The notes under the pieces were generated by a model that saw nothing but the letters and a program-made list of their open reading frames with translations, was not told where the DNA came from and searched no databases. Shown here one piece after another: positions 1-11,049 of a DNA stretch of 64,000 nucleotides; the stretch's first letter is position 1, and each line of letters begins with the position of its first letter. Origin of the DNA: Ciborinia camelliae (taxonomy: Eukaryota > Ascomycota > Leotiomycetes > Helotiales > Sclerotiniaceae); the NCBI GenBank assembly GCA_025890175.1, contig JANPYM010000014.1, positions 1,001,052 through 1,065,051 on the forward strand. Reading direction: 5' to 3'. The position numbers and the translations under genes are program-made.

Positions 1-185
1 TTTTATTAAAATTATTAATATTATAAAAAATATTAAAAAAAATTAAATATTTTGAATAATAAAGATTTATTTAATAATTATAAAAAATATTATAATTATA
101 TTTTATTAATTTTAAATTCTAATATTAATAATATATATTATTTAATTTTAATATTTTTCGTTTAAAATTTTAAAATTATTAATAT

Positions 186-366
186 TGTTAAAGATTATAT
201 CACTATACCATATTCACTATAATAGTATAGATAACCGAGGTCATCGAGGTCTACTCTATCTTCTAATATAATTTAGCTTTCTCTATTATACAGTATCCTT
301 TATCTACTTTACAGTTCTTATATATAGCTTTAGTTTGTATATAATATACATACTATATGTTCAATA
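186..366 (+). mobile_element. Solo LTR, family LTR-B, inside left arm
   Basis: It runs from TGTTAAAGAT to TTCAATA and is flanked by the 5-bp duplication AATAT (181-185 and 367-371). The right arm of the inverted repeat has the uninterrupted site with a single AATAT, so this insertion came after the arms were duplicated. It carries many C-to-T and G-to-A changes relative to the copy at 49490. There is a TATA-like stretch near the 3' third. Confidence 0.88.
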
Positions 367-1732
367 AATATATAGAAAATATTAAAAAAAAACAATAATT
401 TAATATATTTTTAATTTATTATAAAAATCAAAAACCAATTTTATTATATTAAATTTAATTCCAAAACTTAATTATTTTATTAATTTCTTCAACAACTTTT
501 TTATTTTTAATAACAAATCTTTTTTAATATTTAAATTATTAATAATAAAATTCTTTTTAATAATTTTTAATTAAAATTTTCAAATTATTAAAATAATAAT
601 AAATTAAAATATTTGTTTTTAATTTTAACATTTTTTTCAAAATATTATAATTATTTTTATAATAATAATAATAAATATTATTAATAATCAAAAATTATAA
701 TATAAATATAATAAAAAAAACAATATAATAAATTTCAAAATTACAATAATTATAATAACTTTAAATAAAATAATTAAGGCAAAGGTAAAAATGATAATAA
801 TTTCAAAAATAATATTAATACAATTATTAAAAATTAATATCATTTTTATTTAAAAAAAATTATTATTAAAAAAATTATTATATTTTAATAAAAACTTAAA
901 AAAATATTAAAAATAAATAAAAGAATTTGTTAATAAAAAAAACAAAAATAAAAACAAAAATATTAAAATTAGTTTTATTAATAATTAATATAACAATATT
1001 ATTTATTTTAATTTAATTATATATATAATTAATTTAATTAAATGAATGTTTAATTTTAATGCTTTTTAATATTTTATTGAATAATTTAATAATTTAAAAT
1101 ATATTTAATATTAATCAATTTTTAAAAATATAAAGATTGTTAACAACTTTTTTATTAAAAATATTATTTTTAAAAAAATTAAAATTAAAATACTAGTAAT
1201 AATATTATTTGATATATAATTTATATTTAATTTTAATTTTAATTTTAATTAATTCATTTTTATTAATTTATTTATAAATTTTAATTATAAAATTATATTT
1301 AAAAACAATTTTATATTATATTAAAAATTCAATTAATTATATTTTATTATTAAAAAATTAAAAGATTTATATATTTTTTAATAATTTATATTCATTATAT
1401 ATAATAAAAATATAGATCTAAATAAAATATTTATAAAATTTGCTTATGAATATTTTGAATATTGAAATTATAATTAATTAAATTAATTTAAAAAGTATAT
1501 AATTAATTTCAAGTTTAATATAAAAATTAAGATTAAAAAACAAAAAGCTTATAAATCTTATTTTACAAAACAAATAAAAAAATATTTAAATAAATATATT
1601 ATTATTTATATATTTATTAAATTTTATTAAATTTATTATAATCTTTTTGAAATATAATTAATTTTTTTAATTAAAAATTAATACTTTATTATTATTATTA
1701 ATAATATAATTTAGATTAATTAAATTTAATAT

Positions 1733-1911
1733 TGTTGAATCATATCACTATACCATATTCACTATAATAGTATAGATGACCAAGGTCACCAAGGTCTACC
1801 CCACCTCCTAATGTAGCCTAGCTTCCTCTGTTGTACAGTACCCTTTACCTACTTTACAGTTCCTGTACATAGCTTTAGTCTACACACAATACACATACTA
1901 CATGTTCAATA
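1733..1911 (+). mobile_element. Solo LTR, family LTR-B, inside left arm
   Basis: It starts TGTTGAATCA and ends TTCAATA, with AATAT on both sides (1728-1732 and 1912-1916). The corresponding point of the right arm (near 5600) is empty. It is less mutated than the copy at 186, with intact blocks such as CCAAGGTCACCAAGGTC and CCCTTTACCTACTTTACAG. Confidence 0.9.
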
Positions 1912-2597
1912 AATATATTCTAAATAAAAAAATTATAATTATAATTTTAATATTATTAAAATTGTTTTAAATAATTAAAAAAAAAATTAATTTAAAGATT
2001 ATAATTGTATAAACTAATAATAAAAAAGAAAAGTTTAATATTTATTTTTAAAAAAATTCAAAAAGATTAATTAATAATTTGAATCCTTTTCTTTTAAAAA
2101 ATAGTTAATAAATAATATTATAAAAAAAAAATACAAAATATTAATATTTAATTTCAAAGTTTATTATCTTAAATTAGTTTAAAAGTTGATTAATAAAAAA
2201 TTATTATAAAATATATTATCTAATTAATAAATTGATCTTTTATTTATATGTTTTCATTTAATAATATTAATTTACTCTTATTTATAATTATTTTTTTCAA
2301 AATATATTATAATAAATTGTTTGATTTTTTAAAATTTCAAGTTTTTGACTATAAAATATTTATTCAAAATCTATAATATTCAAAAAAACTAATATAGAAA
2401 TTTTAATCGAAAATGTTAAAAAAAAATTATATTTTTATAAAAATAAAAAAATATTATATTTATTTATTCCTAAACTTGTTTTTCAAAAAAATTATTAAAA
2501 TTATAAATATTGATATTAATAAATATAATTTGTTGCTTAAAATTTTTTTGAATAAAAAATAATTTAATATAAACCTACAAATTTTTATATTTAATAT

Positions 2598-2782
2598 TAT
2601 TGAACATATAGTATATATATTGTATAAATAGATTAAAGTTATATATAGGAATTATAAAATAAATAGAGGGTATTATATAATAAAGAAAGCTAAGTTATTT
2701 TAGATAATAAAAGAAACTTTAATAATCTCAATTATTTATATTATTATAATAAATATAATATAATAATATAATTTTTATAACA
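2598..2782 (-). mobile_element. Solo LTR, family LTR-B, at the inner end of the left arm
   Basis: The left edge TATTGAACAT is the reversed LTR-B end and follows AATAT. The right edge degrades to ATAACA and is followed by GTTTA, so the flanks do not match. The inverted-repeat homology stops exactly at this LTR. That suggests a recombination junction and not a simple insertion. It is heavily A+T-mutated. Confidence 0.75.
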
Positions 2783-3172
2783 GTTTATAATTATAATATT
2801 TATTTTTCAATAAAAGTTAATTACTATTTTATATTATATAATGTAATTATATTATAATATAAAAATATCTGGATTTTTTTTAAATATAATTAATTAACTT
2901 TTTTTTATATTTAAATTTATTTTAATATAATAAACAAAAAAACTAGTTAAAATTAATTGTTTAATCAATTAATTTTAACTAGTTTTAAACAATACTAATT
3001 ATTTAAAGCATTTTAAGTTTATTTTTAATATAATATTATTTAATATTAATATATTTAACCTTATTATAAAATTTGTTTTTTTTAATTTAATTAATATTAT
3101 TTTTATATATTCTCTTAAATCTATAATCAACTTTTTTATTTATACAAATTCCTTAACACCTTCATTTATAGC

Positions 3173-3446
3173 TATCACGAGGACGACTTGGAAATCTAAT
3201 GATTTAGGAACTAAGATTCGTATTGATGAAAATCTAGATTCTAATGCTAGAAGAAGGTACAGGATAGCTGAACCTTATATAGACCTAGGTAGCTGTACTG
3301 AACTGGCGCTAGTGCCTAGTGCATAGTACTAAGCGAGTACTATGTCTAGAACCTAATACTATAGGAATGAAGAGCATTCACCACCAGGCACGTGATAGTA
3401 GGTCACGTGCTAGTCACGTGACCCGTACCCCTGTAACTTCGTCACA
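3173..3446 (-). mobile_element. Solo LTR, family LTR-A
   Basis: A 274-bp copy in reverse orientation, from TATCACGAGG to CTTCGTCACA, with a perfect 5-bp target duplication ATAGC (3168-3172 and 3447-3451). It is almost free of RIP-type changes although its flanks are very A+T-rich. Family LTR-A carries three CACGTG motifs near its 5' end and a TATATAAGG box about 165 bp in. I see no coding capacity. A TIR-type miniature element with 5-bp duplication is an alternative reading. Confidence 0.93.
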
Positions 3447-3669
3447 ATAGCGATCATTTTTATTTTTATAATATTTCAAAAAATAAACTTTTATTTCATT
3501 AATAATTAAACAATTATTTTTCTATATTATATAATAATAATCTCCTATATAGATTTTCGATATTATTTCAAACCCTATATCGAATTAATATAAACTATAT
3601 ATTTCGAAAAAGATTATCATAAATAATTAAAATATAAAATTCTAAAAAAAAAAGTTTTTGTAATATATT

Positions 3670-3859
3670 TATTGAACATGTAGTATGTGTATTGTATAAG
3701 TAAACTAAAGCTATATATAGGAACTGTAAAGTAGATAGAGGGTATTGTATAGTAATAGAGGAAGCTAAGCTACTTTAGGTAGTGGGGTAGACCTCGGTGA
3801 CCTCGGTCATCTATACTACTATAGTGAATGTAATATAGTGAGTGATATGATCTTCAACA
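3670..3859 (-). mobile_element. Solo LTR, family LTR-B
   Basis: It runs from TATTGAACATG to CTTCAACA, flanked by ATATT on both sides (3665-3669 and 3860-3864). At 190 bp it is the longest and one of the better preserved LTR-B copies, with the GACCTCGGTGACCTCGGTCA block intact. Confidence 0.92.
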
Positions 3860-4930
3860 ATATTAAAACAAATATTTTGCAAATACAAAATATTATATTC
3901 CGAATAATTATATTTCTTTTGTAAATTATTTTATAATAAAAGAAATATTTAATTAAATTATATTTCATGAATAAATATAAAAACTTATTATTTAAAAATA
4001 AATAAAAATTTTATTATTAAAAAATAAATTATTAAAATTAATTTTATATATTATTATATTAAAAAATAAAATAAATTTCGAATTTTTTTAATATTTTTTT
4101 AATATAAACTAAATTATAAATTTTTAAAATATAATATTTTTTGTTCTTTTTAATCTAAATATTAAAAAATATTTATATTAATTCAAAATCTTTATATTTT
4201 TATTTTAATAAAAAAATTTGAATTTATAAATAATAAAATTAATTTAATATTTTTTAAAAAATTTTAAATAATAAATTATTATATTTAAAATATTTATTTT
4301 AATTTATAAAAAAACTTTTTTAATTTAAAACAAATATTTAAATTTCTTTTTAATATTTTTATAATTTTTAAAAAGATTTTTTTGAAAAATCAAAATATTT
4401 TTATTAAAATTTTAATATTTACTTAATTTGTCATTTAGAAATACTATATTAATATTTATATTATTAATTTCAAAATTTTCGATAATAATTTTTGCAAATA
4501 TAATTTATAATATAAAGTATTTATCAATTTTTATTAAAAGTAATTTTCAATTATAAATTATACTTTCTTTTTAATAATTTATTTAAATTAATTTAATTTG
4601 TTTTTCAAAATTTATTTAAAAATTATTAGTTTTATTTTTTTTAAAGTTATTCAAAAAATCTCGAAAATATTATTTTTTTATAAACTTTTTAGTTTAAATT
4701 TAATAATAAATATTTATACTAAAATACTTTTTGTATAACATTTTTAAGATTTATTATTTTAATCAATATTTTAATATAAACTTGTTTTTTAATATTATTA
4801 ATATTTATTTTTAATATTTTAATTTATTAAATAATTTAATTATTAAAAGTTCTTTTTAAATCCTTTTTTATAAAAATTAAGTTTTAACTAATTTTTTTTA
4901 TTTCAAATAATAAACTTTTTTTTGTATTTA
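3860..4930. other. AT-rich spacer of the inverted repeat
   Basis: This is more than 90% A+T by eye, with no decodable protein and no GC island. It does not pair with the sequence on the other side of the LTR-B at 2598, so it is the unpaired centre of the inverted repeat. Confidence 0.6.
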
Positions 4931-5640
4931 TATTAAATATAAAAGTTTGTAAATTTATATTAAATTATTTTTTAATTAAAATATTTTTAAATAGAAAATT
5001 ATATTTATTAAAATTAATATTTATAATTTTAATAATTCTTTTAAAAAACAAATTTAATAATAAATATATATAATATTTTTTTATTTTTATAAAAATATAA
5101 TTTTTTTTTAATATTTTTAATTTGAATTTTTTTATTGATTTTTTTAAATATTAAAGATTCTAAATAAATATTTTATAATTAAAAATTTTAAATTTTAAAA
5201 AATCAAATAGTTTATTATAATATATTTTGAAAAAAATAATTATAAATAAAAATAGATTAATATTATTAAATAAAAATATATATGTAAAAAATCAATTTAT
5301 TAATCAAATAATATATTTTATAATAATTTTTTATTAATTAATTTTTAGTTTAATTTAAAATAATCAATTTTAAGATTTAGTATTAATATTTTAAATCTTT
5401 TTTTTATAATATTATTTATAAAATATCTTTTTAAAAAATAGATTTAAATTATTAATTAATGTTTTTAAATTTTTTTTAAAATTAAATATCAATTTCTTTT
5501 TTTTTATTAATTTATATAATTATAATTTTTGAATTAAATTTTTTTTGAATTATTTAAAATAAATTTGTTAATATTGAAATTATAATTATAACTATTTTAT
5601 TTAAAATATATTAAATCCAATTAATCCAAATTATATTATT

Positions 5641-5666
5641 AATAATAATAATAATAATAATAATAA
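5641..5666. repeat. (AAT)n microsatellite
   Basis: About nine uninterrupted AAT units inside the right arm. The left arm has a shorter version, so the tract changed length after the arms separated. Confidence 0.9.
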
Positions 5667-6424
5667 AAGATAGATTGTTAATTAAAAAAATTAATTATAT
5701 TTTAAAGAAATTATAATAAATTTAACAAAATTTAATAAATATATAAATAATTATATATTTATTAAAATATTTTTTATTTTATTTTGTAAAACAAAATTTA
5801 TAAATCTTTTATTTTTTAATTTTGATTTTATTATTAAATTTAAAATTAATTATATATTTTTTAAATTAATTTAATTAATTATAATTTAAATATTTAAAAC
5901 GTTTATAAACAAATTTTGCAAATATTTTATTTAAATCTATATTTTTATTATATATAATCAAAACAAATTATTAAAAAATATATAAATTTCTTAATTTTTT
6001 AATAATAAAATATAATTAATTAAATTTTTAATATAATACAAAATCATTTTCAAATATAATTTTATAATTAAAATTTATAAATAAATTAATAAAAATAAAT
6101 TAAATAAAATTGAATTCAAATATAACTTATATATTAGATAATATTATTATTTTAATTTTAATTTTTCTAAAAATAATATTTTTAATCAAAAAATTATTAA
6201 TAATTTTTATATTTTTAAAAATTAATTAATATTAAATATATTTTAAAATATTAAATTATTTAATAAAATATTATAAAATATTAAAATCAAATATTCATTT
6301 AATTAAATTAATTATATATATAATTAAATCAAAATAAATAATATTATTATATTAATTATTAATAAAATTAATTTTAATATTTTTATCTTTATTTTTAATA
6401 TTTTTCTAAGTTTTTATTAAAATA

Positions 6425-6600
6425 TAATAATCTTTTTAATAATATCCTATCTTTAAATAAAAGCAATATTAATCCTTAACAATTTTATTAATATCATTTC
6501 CAAAATTACTACTATTATTATTTCCATTTTCACTTTAATCACCCCATTTAAAACCATTATAATTATTGTAATCCCAAAATCCATTATATTATCTTTTTTT
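6425..6600 (-). pseudogene. Decayed retrotransposon gag with CCHC zinc knuckle
   Basis: One minus-strand frame reads a Gly/Asn-rich stretch (NNYNG..KWGD..ENGNNNSSN) followed by a segment with the exact CX2CX4HX4C spacing of a retroviral zinc knuckle. All four metal ligands now read Tyr, which is what G-to-A in Cys codons (TGC/TGT to TAT) and C-to-T in His codons (CAT to TAT) give. Several in-frame stops sit where CAA or TGG are expected. Gag would bind element RNA in the particle. The position upstream of the rest of the arm fits a copia-type gag. A longer open frame over the same bases in another phase is a shadow. The family call is inferred from spacing and composition only. Confidence 0.6.
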
Positions 6601-7310
6601 ATCACATTTACATTATCATCTTTAATTATTAACAATATTTACTATTACTACAATAATTAATTTTTTTTTTATTATAAAAATAATTATAATATTTTAAAAA
6701 AAAAATTAAAATTAAAAACAAATATTTTAATCCATTATTACTTAAATAACTTAAAAATTTTAATTAAAAATTATTAAAAAACTTTTTTATTATTAGTAAT
6801 TTAAATATTAAAAAAAATTTATTATTAAAAATAAAAAAATTGTTTAAAAAATTAATAAAACAATTAAATTTTAAAATCGAATTTAATATAATAAAATTAC
6901 TTTTTAATTTTTATAATAAATTAAAAATATATTAAATTATTATTTTTTTTTTATTTTTTTTATATATTAATAATATTAATAATATTAAAATATTAAATAA
7001 AAAATATTAATATTAAATAATATATATTATTAACATTAAAATTTAAAATTAATAAAATATAATTATAATATTTTTTATAATCATTAAATAAATCTTTGTT
7101 ATTTAAAACATTTAAATTTTTTTTAATACTTTTTATAATATTAATAGTTTTAACAAAAACTAATATCAAAAAAATTAAATTTTTGAATTTACCCCAATTA
7201 TTATTTTTAAATATAATTTTTTTTTTTTGTAATAATAAAAGAAGGGTTGAAAAAGGTTATATTTATATTTAATATAATTAATAAAATACGATTATACAAG
7301 CCTTATAATC

Positions 7311-7493
7311 TATTGAATATATAGTATATGTATTGTATAAGTAAACTAAAGCTATATACAGGAATTGTAAAGTAGGTAAAAAGTACTATACAATAGAGAA
7401 AGCTAAGCTATTTTAGGTAGTGGGGTAGACCTTGATAACCTCGGTTATCCATACTACTATAATGAATGTAGTATAGTGATATAATCTTCAACA
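7311..7493 (-). mobile_element. Solo LTR, family LTR-B
   Basis: It runs from TATTGAATAT to CTTCAACA. The flanks (TAATC before, AATAT after) do not match, so the target duplication is lost or the copy is recombined. It is partly mutated: CTCGGTTATCC survives and other blocks are A+T-shifted. Confidence 0.85.
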
Positions 7494-7754
7494 AATATAA
7501 ATAAAAAAAGAAATTTGCTATTTTAAATAAAAAAATTTAAAAAAAAAATAAATAAATACTAGTAATATCATTTTTTTAACTAATATTTTATAAAATAAAA
7601 AATTTAGTTAAAATCTAATTTTTTTAAAAAAAAGTTTAAAAAGAATTTTTAATAATCAAATTATTTAATAAAATAAAGTTTTAAAAATTAACTATTAATA
7701 ATATTAAAAAATTAATTTATATTAAATTATTAATTAAAATAATGGATTTTAAGG

Positions 7755-8028
7755 TGTAACGAAATTACAGGGGTACGGGTTACGTGATTAACACGTGACC
7801 TACGATTACATACCTAGTGGTGAATGCTCTTCATTCCTATAGTATTAGGTTCTAAGTATAATACTCGCTTAATATTATACGCTAGGTATTAATATTAGTT
7901 CAATACAATTATTTAGATTTATATAAGGTTTAATTATCCTATATTTTCTTTTAATATTAAAATCTAGATTTTTATTAATACAAACCTTAATTTTTTATTT
8001 ATTAAATTTTTAAATTGTCTTTATAATA
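7755..8028 (+). mobile_element. Solo LTR, family LTR-A, heavily mutated 3' part
   Basis: It is 274 bp like the clean copies. The first 100 bp are recognisable (ACAGGGGTACGGGT, CACGTGACC). From about 7850 on, nearly every C and G is replaced by T or A. Flanking pentamers TAAGG and TAATC do not match. Confidence 0.88.
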
Positions 8029-8770
8029 TAATCTAAATTCTTAATTATATTTTTTAAAGATTTAAAAAAAAAAAAAAAAAAAATTTATTTACAATTATTA
8101 AAATTCTATTTCGAAAACTTTTATATTAATATATAATATTATTAATAATTCTTAATTAATTATAAATCTATCCCGATTTTTTTGTTTTATATAACAAAAC
8201 TAAATATTACACTTTATTTTTTTGTTTCTTCGAATTAATTGTTTTTGTATATCTTTTTTTATTTTTATTTTTATTTTTTTCTTTTTTTTGTATTAATTTA
8301 TTTATTATAATTAATAATATTAATAATAGTAATTTTAAATACCATTATTTTATTATTTTCAAAATAAATATTTCTAATTAATTTGATAATATTTTATTTA
8401 TTGTTATTTAAAAAAAATTTAATAAAACGTGGTTTCAATTTGTTCCAATTTTTAAATTTGCAAAAATATTGAATTAAATAATTCGATTTTTATAAGAATA
8501 TTATATTTTTATTTGAGATATTAAATATAAAATCGATTTTTAAAAACAAATTTATTTAAATTTTATTATAAAATTTAATAAATATTAATAATAATATATT
8601 AACAATTTAATTATTATTATTAGTAAATTTAATATCGAAATTAATAAAATCAAAAAGAATAATAATACCTTATAATCTTTTTTTAAAATAATTAATCAAT
8701 ATAATTTTTTATATATTTAAATTTTATAATTAAAAAACGATTTTTATTATACCTTTAATAATTGTATTAT
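8029..8770. other. AT-rich stretch without genes
   Basis: A poly-A run lies near 8060-8083. I see no decodable protein and no repeat partner in the window. Confidence 0.5.
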
Positions 8771-8960
8771 TATCACGCCAAGGCCCCTGCCTAGTAGATG
8801 ACAGTCACTTGATTGATCATGTGACCACTATGATCATATGATCAACGTCTATATTAGATAGTATTCTTTCCAAGAGGATCCTTTTCTTTTCAGCATAGTT
8901 TTTTTATCAGATTATATATTTACGATTTTATTTTCATAATTCTATATAACGCATATAATA
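8771..8960 (+). mobile_element. Solo LTR, family LTR-C, half mutated
   Basis: It aligns over about 190 bp with the reverse complement of 61723-61910. The 5' half is well preserved (ACGCCAAGGCCCCTGCCTAG, CCAAGAGGATCC). The last 60 bp have almost all C and G replaced. Both terminal dinucleotides read TA, where the other copy has TG and CA. No matching target duplication is visible. Confidence 0.88.
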
Positions 8961-10520
8961 TAAGAATTATATTTATTTTATTTTATATTTTTATAAAAAA
9001 TATAAAAAATCTATAAAACAATTTTACGTTTTAGAGTTTATACATTTGAAAGTATTTTTTGATAATTATTTGGATATTTATAAATATTTGGATTTTTAAT
9101 TAAAAAAATATAGATTTATAACAAATTGCAATAATATTGATTTTACAATTATATAAAACGGTTTGGGGATATTATAATAAGGTTTTTATAATATATCGAA
9201 AAACAAAACAATTTTAAAGTATTATAATAAAACTTTTATGAAATATAGATTTATAATAATTTGTAATAATAATAATTTTATAAATTAAAATTTCAATACA
9301 AACGGATTATTTAGATTATTAAATAATAATAAACTTTATATTATAAAATATTTATCAAAATATATAATTATTAATTAAATATTTATTTACATTTATTTTT
9401 GAATAAATTATAATAAACTTTATATTACAAAATATTTATTGAAATATTAATTATATTTATATATTATTAATCAAATATTTATTTATATTTATTTTCGAAC
9501 AAACTACAATAAATTTTATATTTATTTTTGAATCAATATAAAAAACTTATTTTATTAATAATAAAATAATTTTCCTATTTACTTTTGTTTATTATTATTT
9601 TAAAACTAAATTGTTTTTTTGAATAATATATTTTTTTAATAAAATAATAATCAATTAAGTATATTTTTTTTAATTATCAAAAACTTTTTTTTGATATAAA
9701 ATAATTACAATTTATTAATAAATAAAAATATTATATTATTAATCAAATTTAACCTTAATTTTATTATAATCTTTTTATTATTTAATAATGTTATTAGTAA
9801 TAATAAGATTTATATTTGATATAATTTTTAAATAAAAAAAAACAAATTTAATATTATTTTTTAATTAAAAAAACTTAAAAAAATTAAAAAATTAAAGAAT
9901 TTTAATCTAAAAAAATTAGCCTTTATATTTATTTAAATAAATAATATATTTTAAGAATATAATAATATAATAATAATTTATAATAAATTTATTTTGTTTT
10001 ATAATAATCAAAAAATATTAATTTTTAAATTGAAAACAAAATTCGAAATTATTAATAGTTTTATTATTAATTTTAATAATATTATAAAAGATAAAGTTTT
10101 GATTATTTTTAATCAAAATATATAGATTTTTGATTTTAATATAAAAATTAATAAATTTATTGTTATTAAAAAAAAGCATTAATAAAAGGTTATTAGTCTT
10201 ATTATTATTATTTAATAATTCAAAGAAAATGCAAAAAAAACAATTGTTGTATTTATAATTAATTTTTATTTTTATTAATTTAATTAAGTTTGAAATTAAT
10301 AAAAACAAATAATAAATTTTTTAATATAAGTTTTGATAATTTTGAATAATTTAAAAATTAAATATAAATAATTTTTATATATTAATTAATTATAGAATAT
10401 ATGTTTTATTATAAATTAATAATAAAATTGTTATTTACTTTGTATTTTAATTTAGAATTAATAATTTAAATCTTTTTATAACAATAAAATTTTTTTTTTA
10501 AATTTTTATACAAATTTATA
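8961..10520. other. AT-rich stretch without genes
   Basis: It contains the short tandem duplication at 9331-9510 and a loosely repeated ATATAGATTTATAA segment near 9108 and 9242. No protein family can be read here. Confidence 0.5.
9331..9510. repeat. Two-unit tandem repeat (84 and 96 bp)
   Basis: Units begin AAACTTTATATTA at 9331 and 9415, and a partial third begins near 9511 (AAATTTTATATTT). The copies differ by small insertions and transitions. Confidence 0.7.
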
Positions 10521-10595
10521 GGCGGAGCTTCAATCAACAAGGTCCTCATGAAGGACACCGATAAGGATAAGCTTACTATCGACCAATTCAACCCC
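10521..10595 (+). other. 75-bp GC island with an open 25-codon frame
   Basis: Composition changes abruptly from nearly pure A+T to about half G+C, then back. The frame starting at 10521 is open through all 25 codons (GGASINKVLMKDTDKDK and on), with mostly C/G-ending codons typical of expressed fungal genes. It is preceded by TTTATAG, which could act as a splice acceptor. It may be a captured or residual fragment of a host gene that was too short to be mutated. I do not recognise the protein. Confidence 0.5.
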
Positions 10596-11049
10596 TTTTT
10601 TTAATAATAAAACATTATAAAAGAAATAGTGGTTAATACTACTATAATAGGGTTTATTAACAAAATATTCAAATCAATTAGATTAATATGGGTAAAGATA
10701 TATTTATATATATTGTATTTTTTGAATTATTCTATATAACTTTAATTAATATTATTTATATCTAAAAACCTTAAATAAAAAATAATAATCGAATTTAAAA
10801 TTATTTAAAATTTAATTATTATATATTAATCGATTTTTAGAATTCTCTTAATTCCAAGAATAAAAAATCATTTTATCTTTAAATTATAATTTATATTCGA
10901 AAAAGTATTAAATTATATATTTAACAATAATAATTTATTTATAATAAAGATATATTATAAATCAATATTAATAATATTATTATTCTAAATATATATTGTT
11001 AATTAATAATTAATAAAGTAATGAATTATATTATGTATTTTATATTTAT

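Larger units (their letters stand above)
1..2597 (+). repeat. Left arm of a large inverted repeat (decayed copia-like element)
   Basis: This stretch matches the reverse complement of 4931-7158 along its whole length apart from transitions and a few small indels. After removing the two LTR-B copies with their duplicated targets (186-371 and 1733-1916), the arm is about 2227 bases, against 2228 in the other arm. The match reaches base 1, so the arm continues left of the window. Both arms are heavily A+T-shifted. The sense strand of this arm corresponds to the gag-bearing minus strand of the right arm (near 770-900 here). I read it as the 5' part of a RIP-mutated retrotransposon present in two opposite copies. 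Confidence 0.85.
4931..7158 (-). repeat. Right arm of the large inverted repeat
   Basis: Its reverse complement aligns to 1-2597 without the LTR-B insertions, keeping the empty target sites. Shared landmarks include the ATT/AAT microsatellite (5641-5666 here, about 1690-1710 in the other arm) and the gag stretch near 6425-6600. Homology appears to continue a little beyond 7158 toward 7300, but the partner lies outside the window. This arm keeps slightly more G and C than the left arm, so it is the better one to decode. Confidence 0.85.

Noticed and set aside
186..1911. LTR-B pair at 186 and 1733 as one full retrotransposon
   Set aside because: Same orientation, but each copy has its own AATAT duplication and the DNA between them is part of the inverted-repeat arm.
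6453..6635. 60-codon minus-strand open frame as a gene
   Set aside because: It overlaps the decayed gag in a different phase. The phase with zinc-knuckle spacing is the meaningful one.
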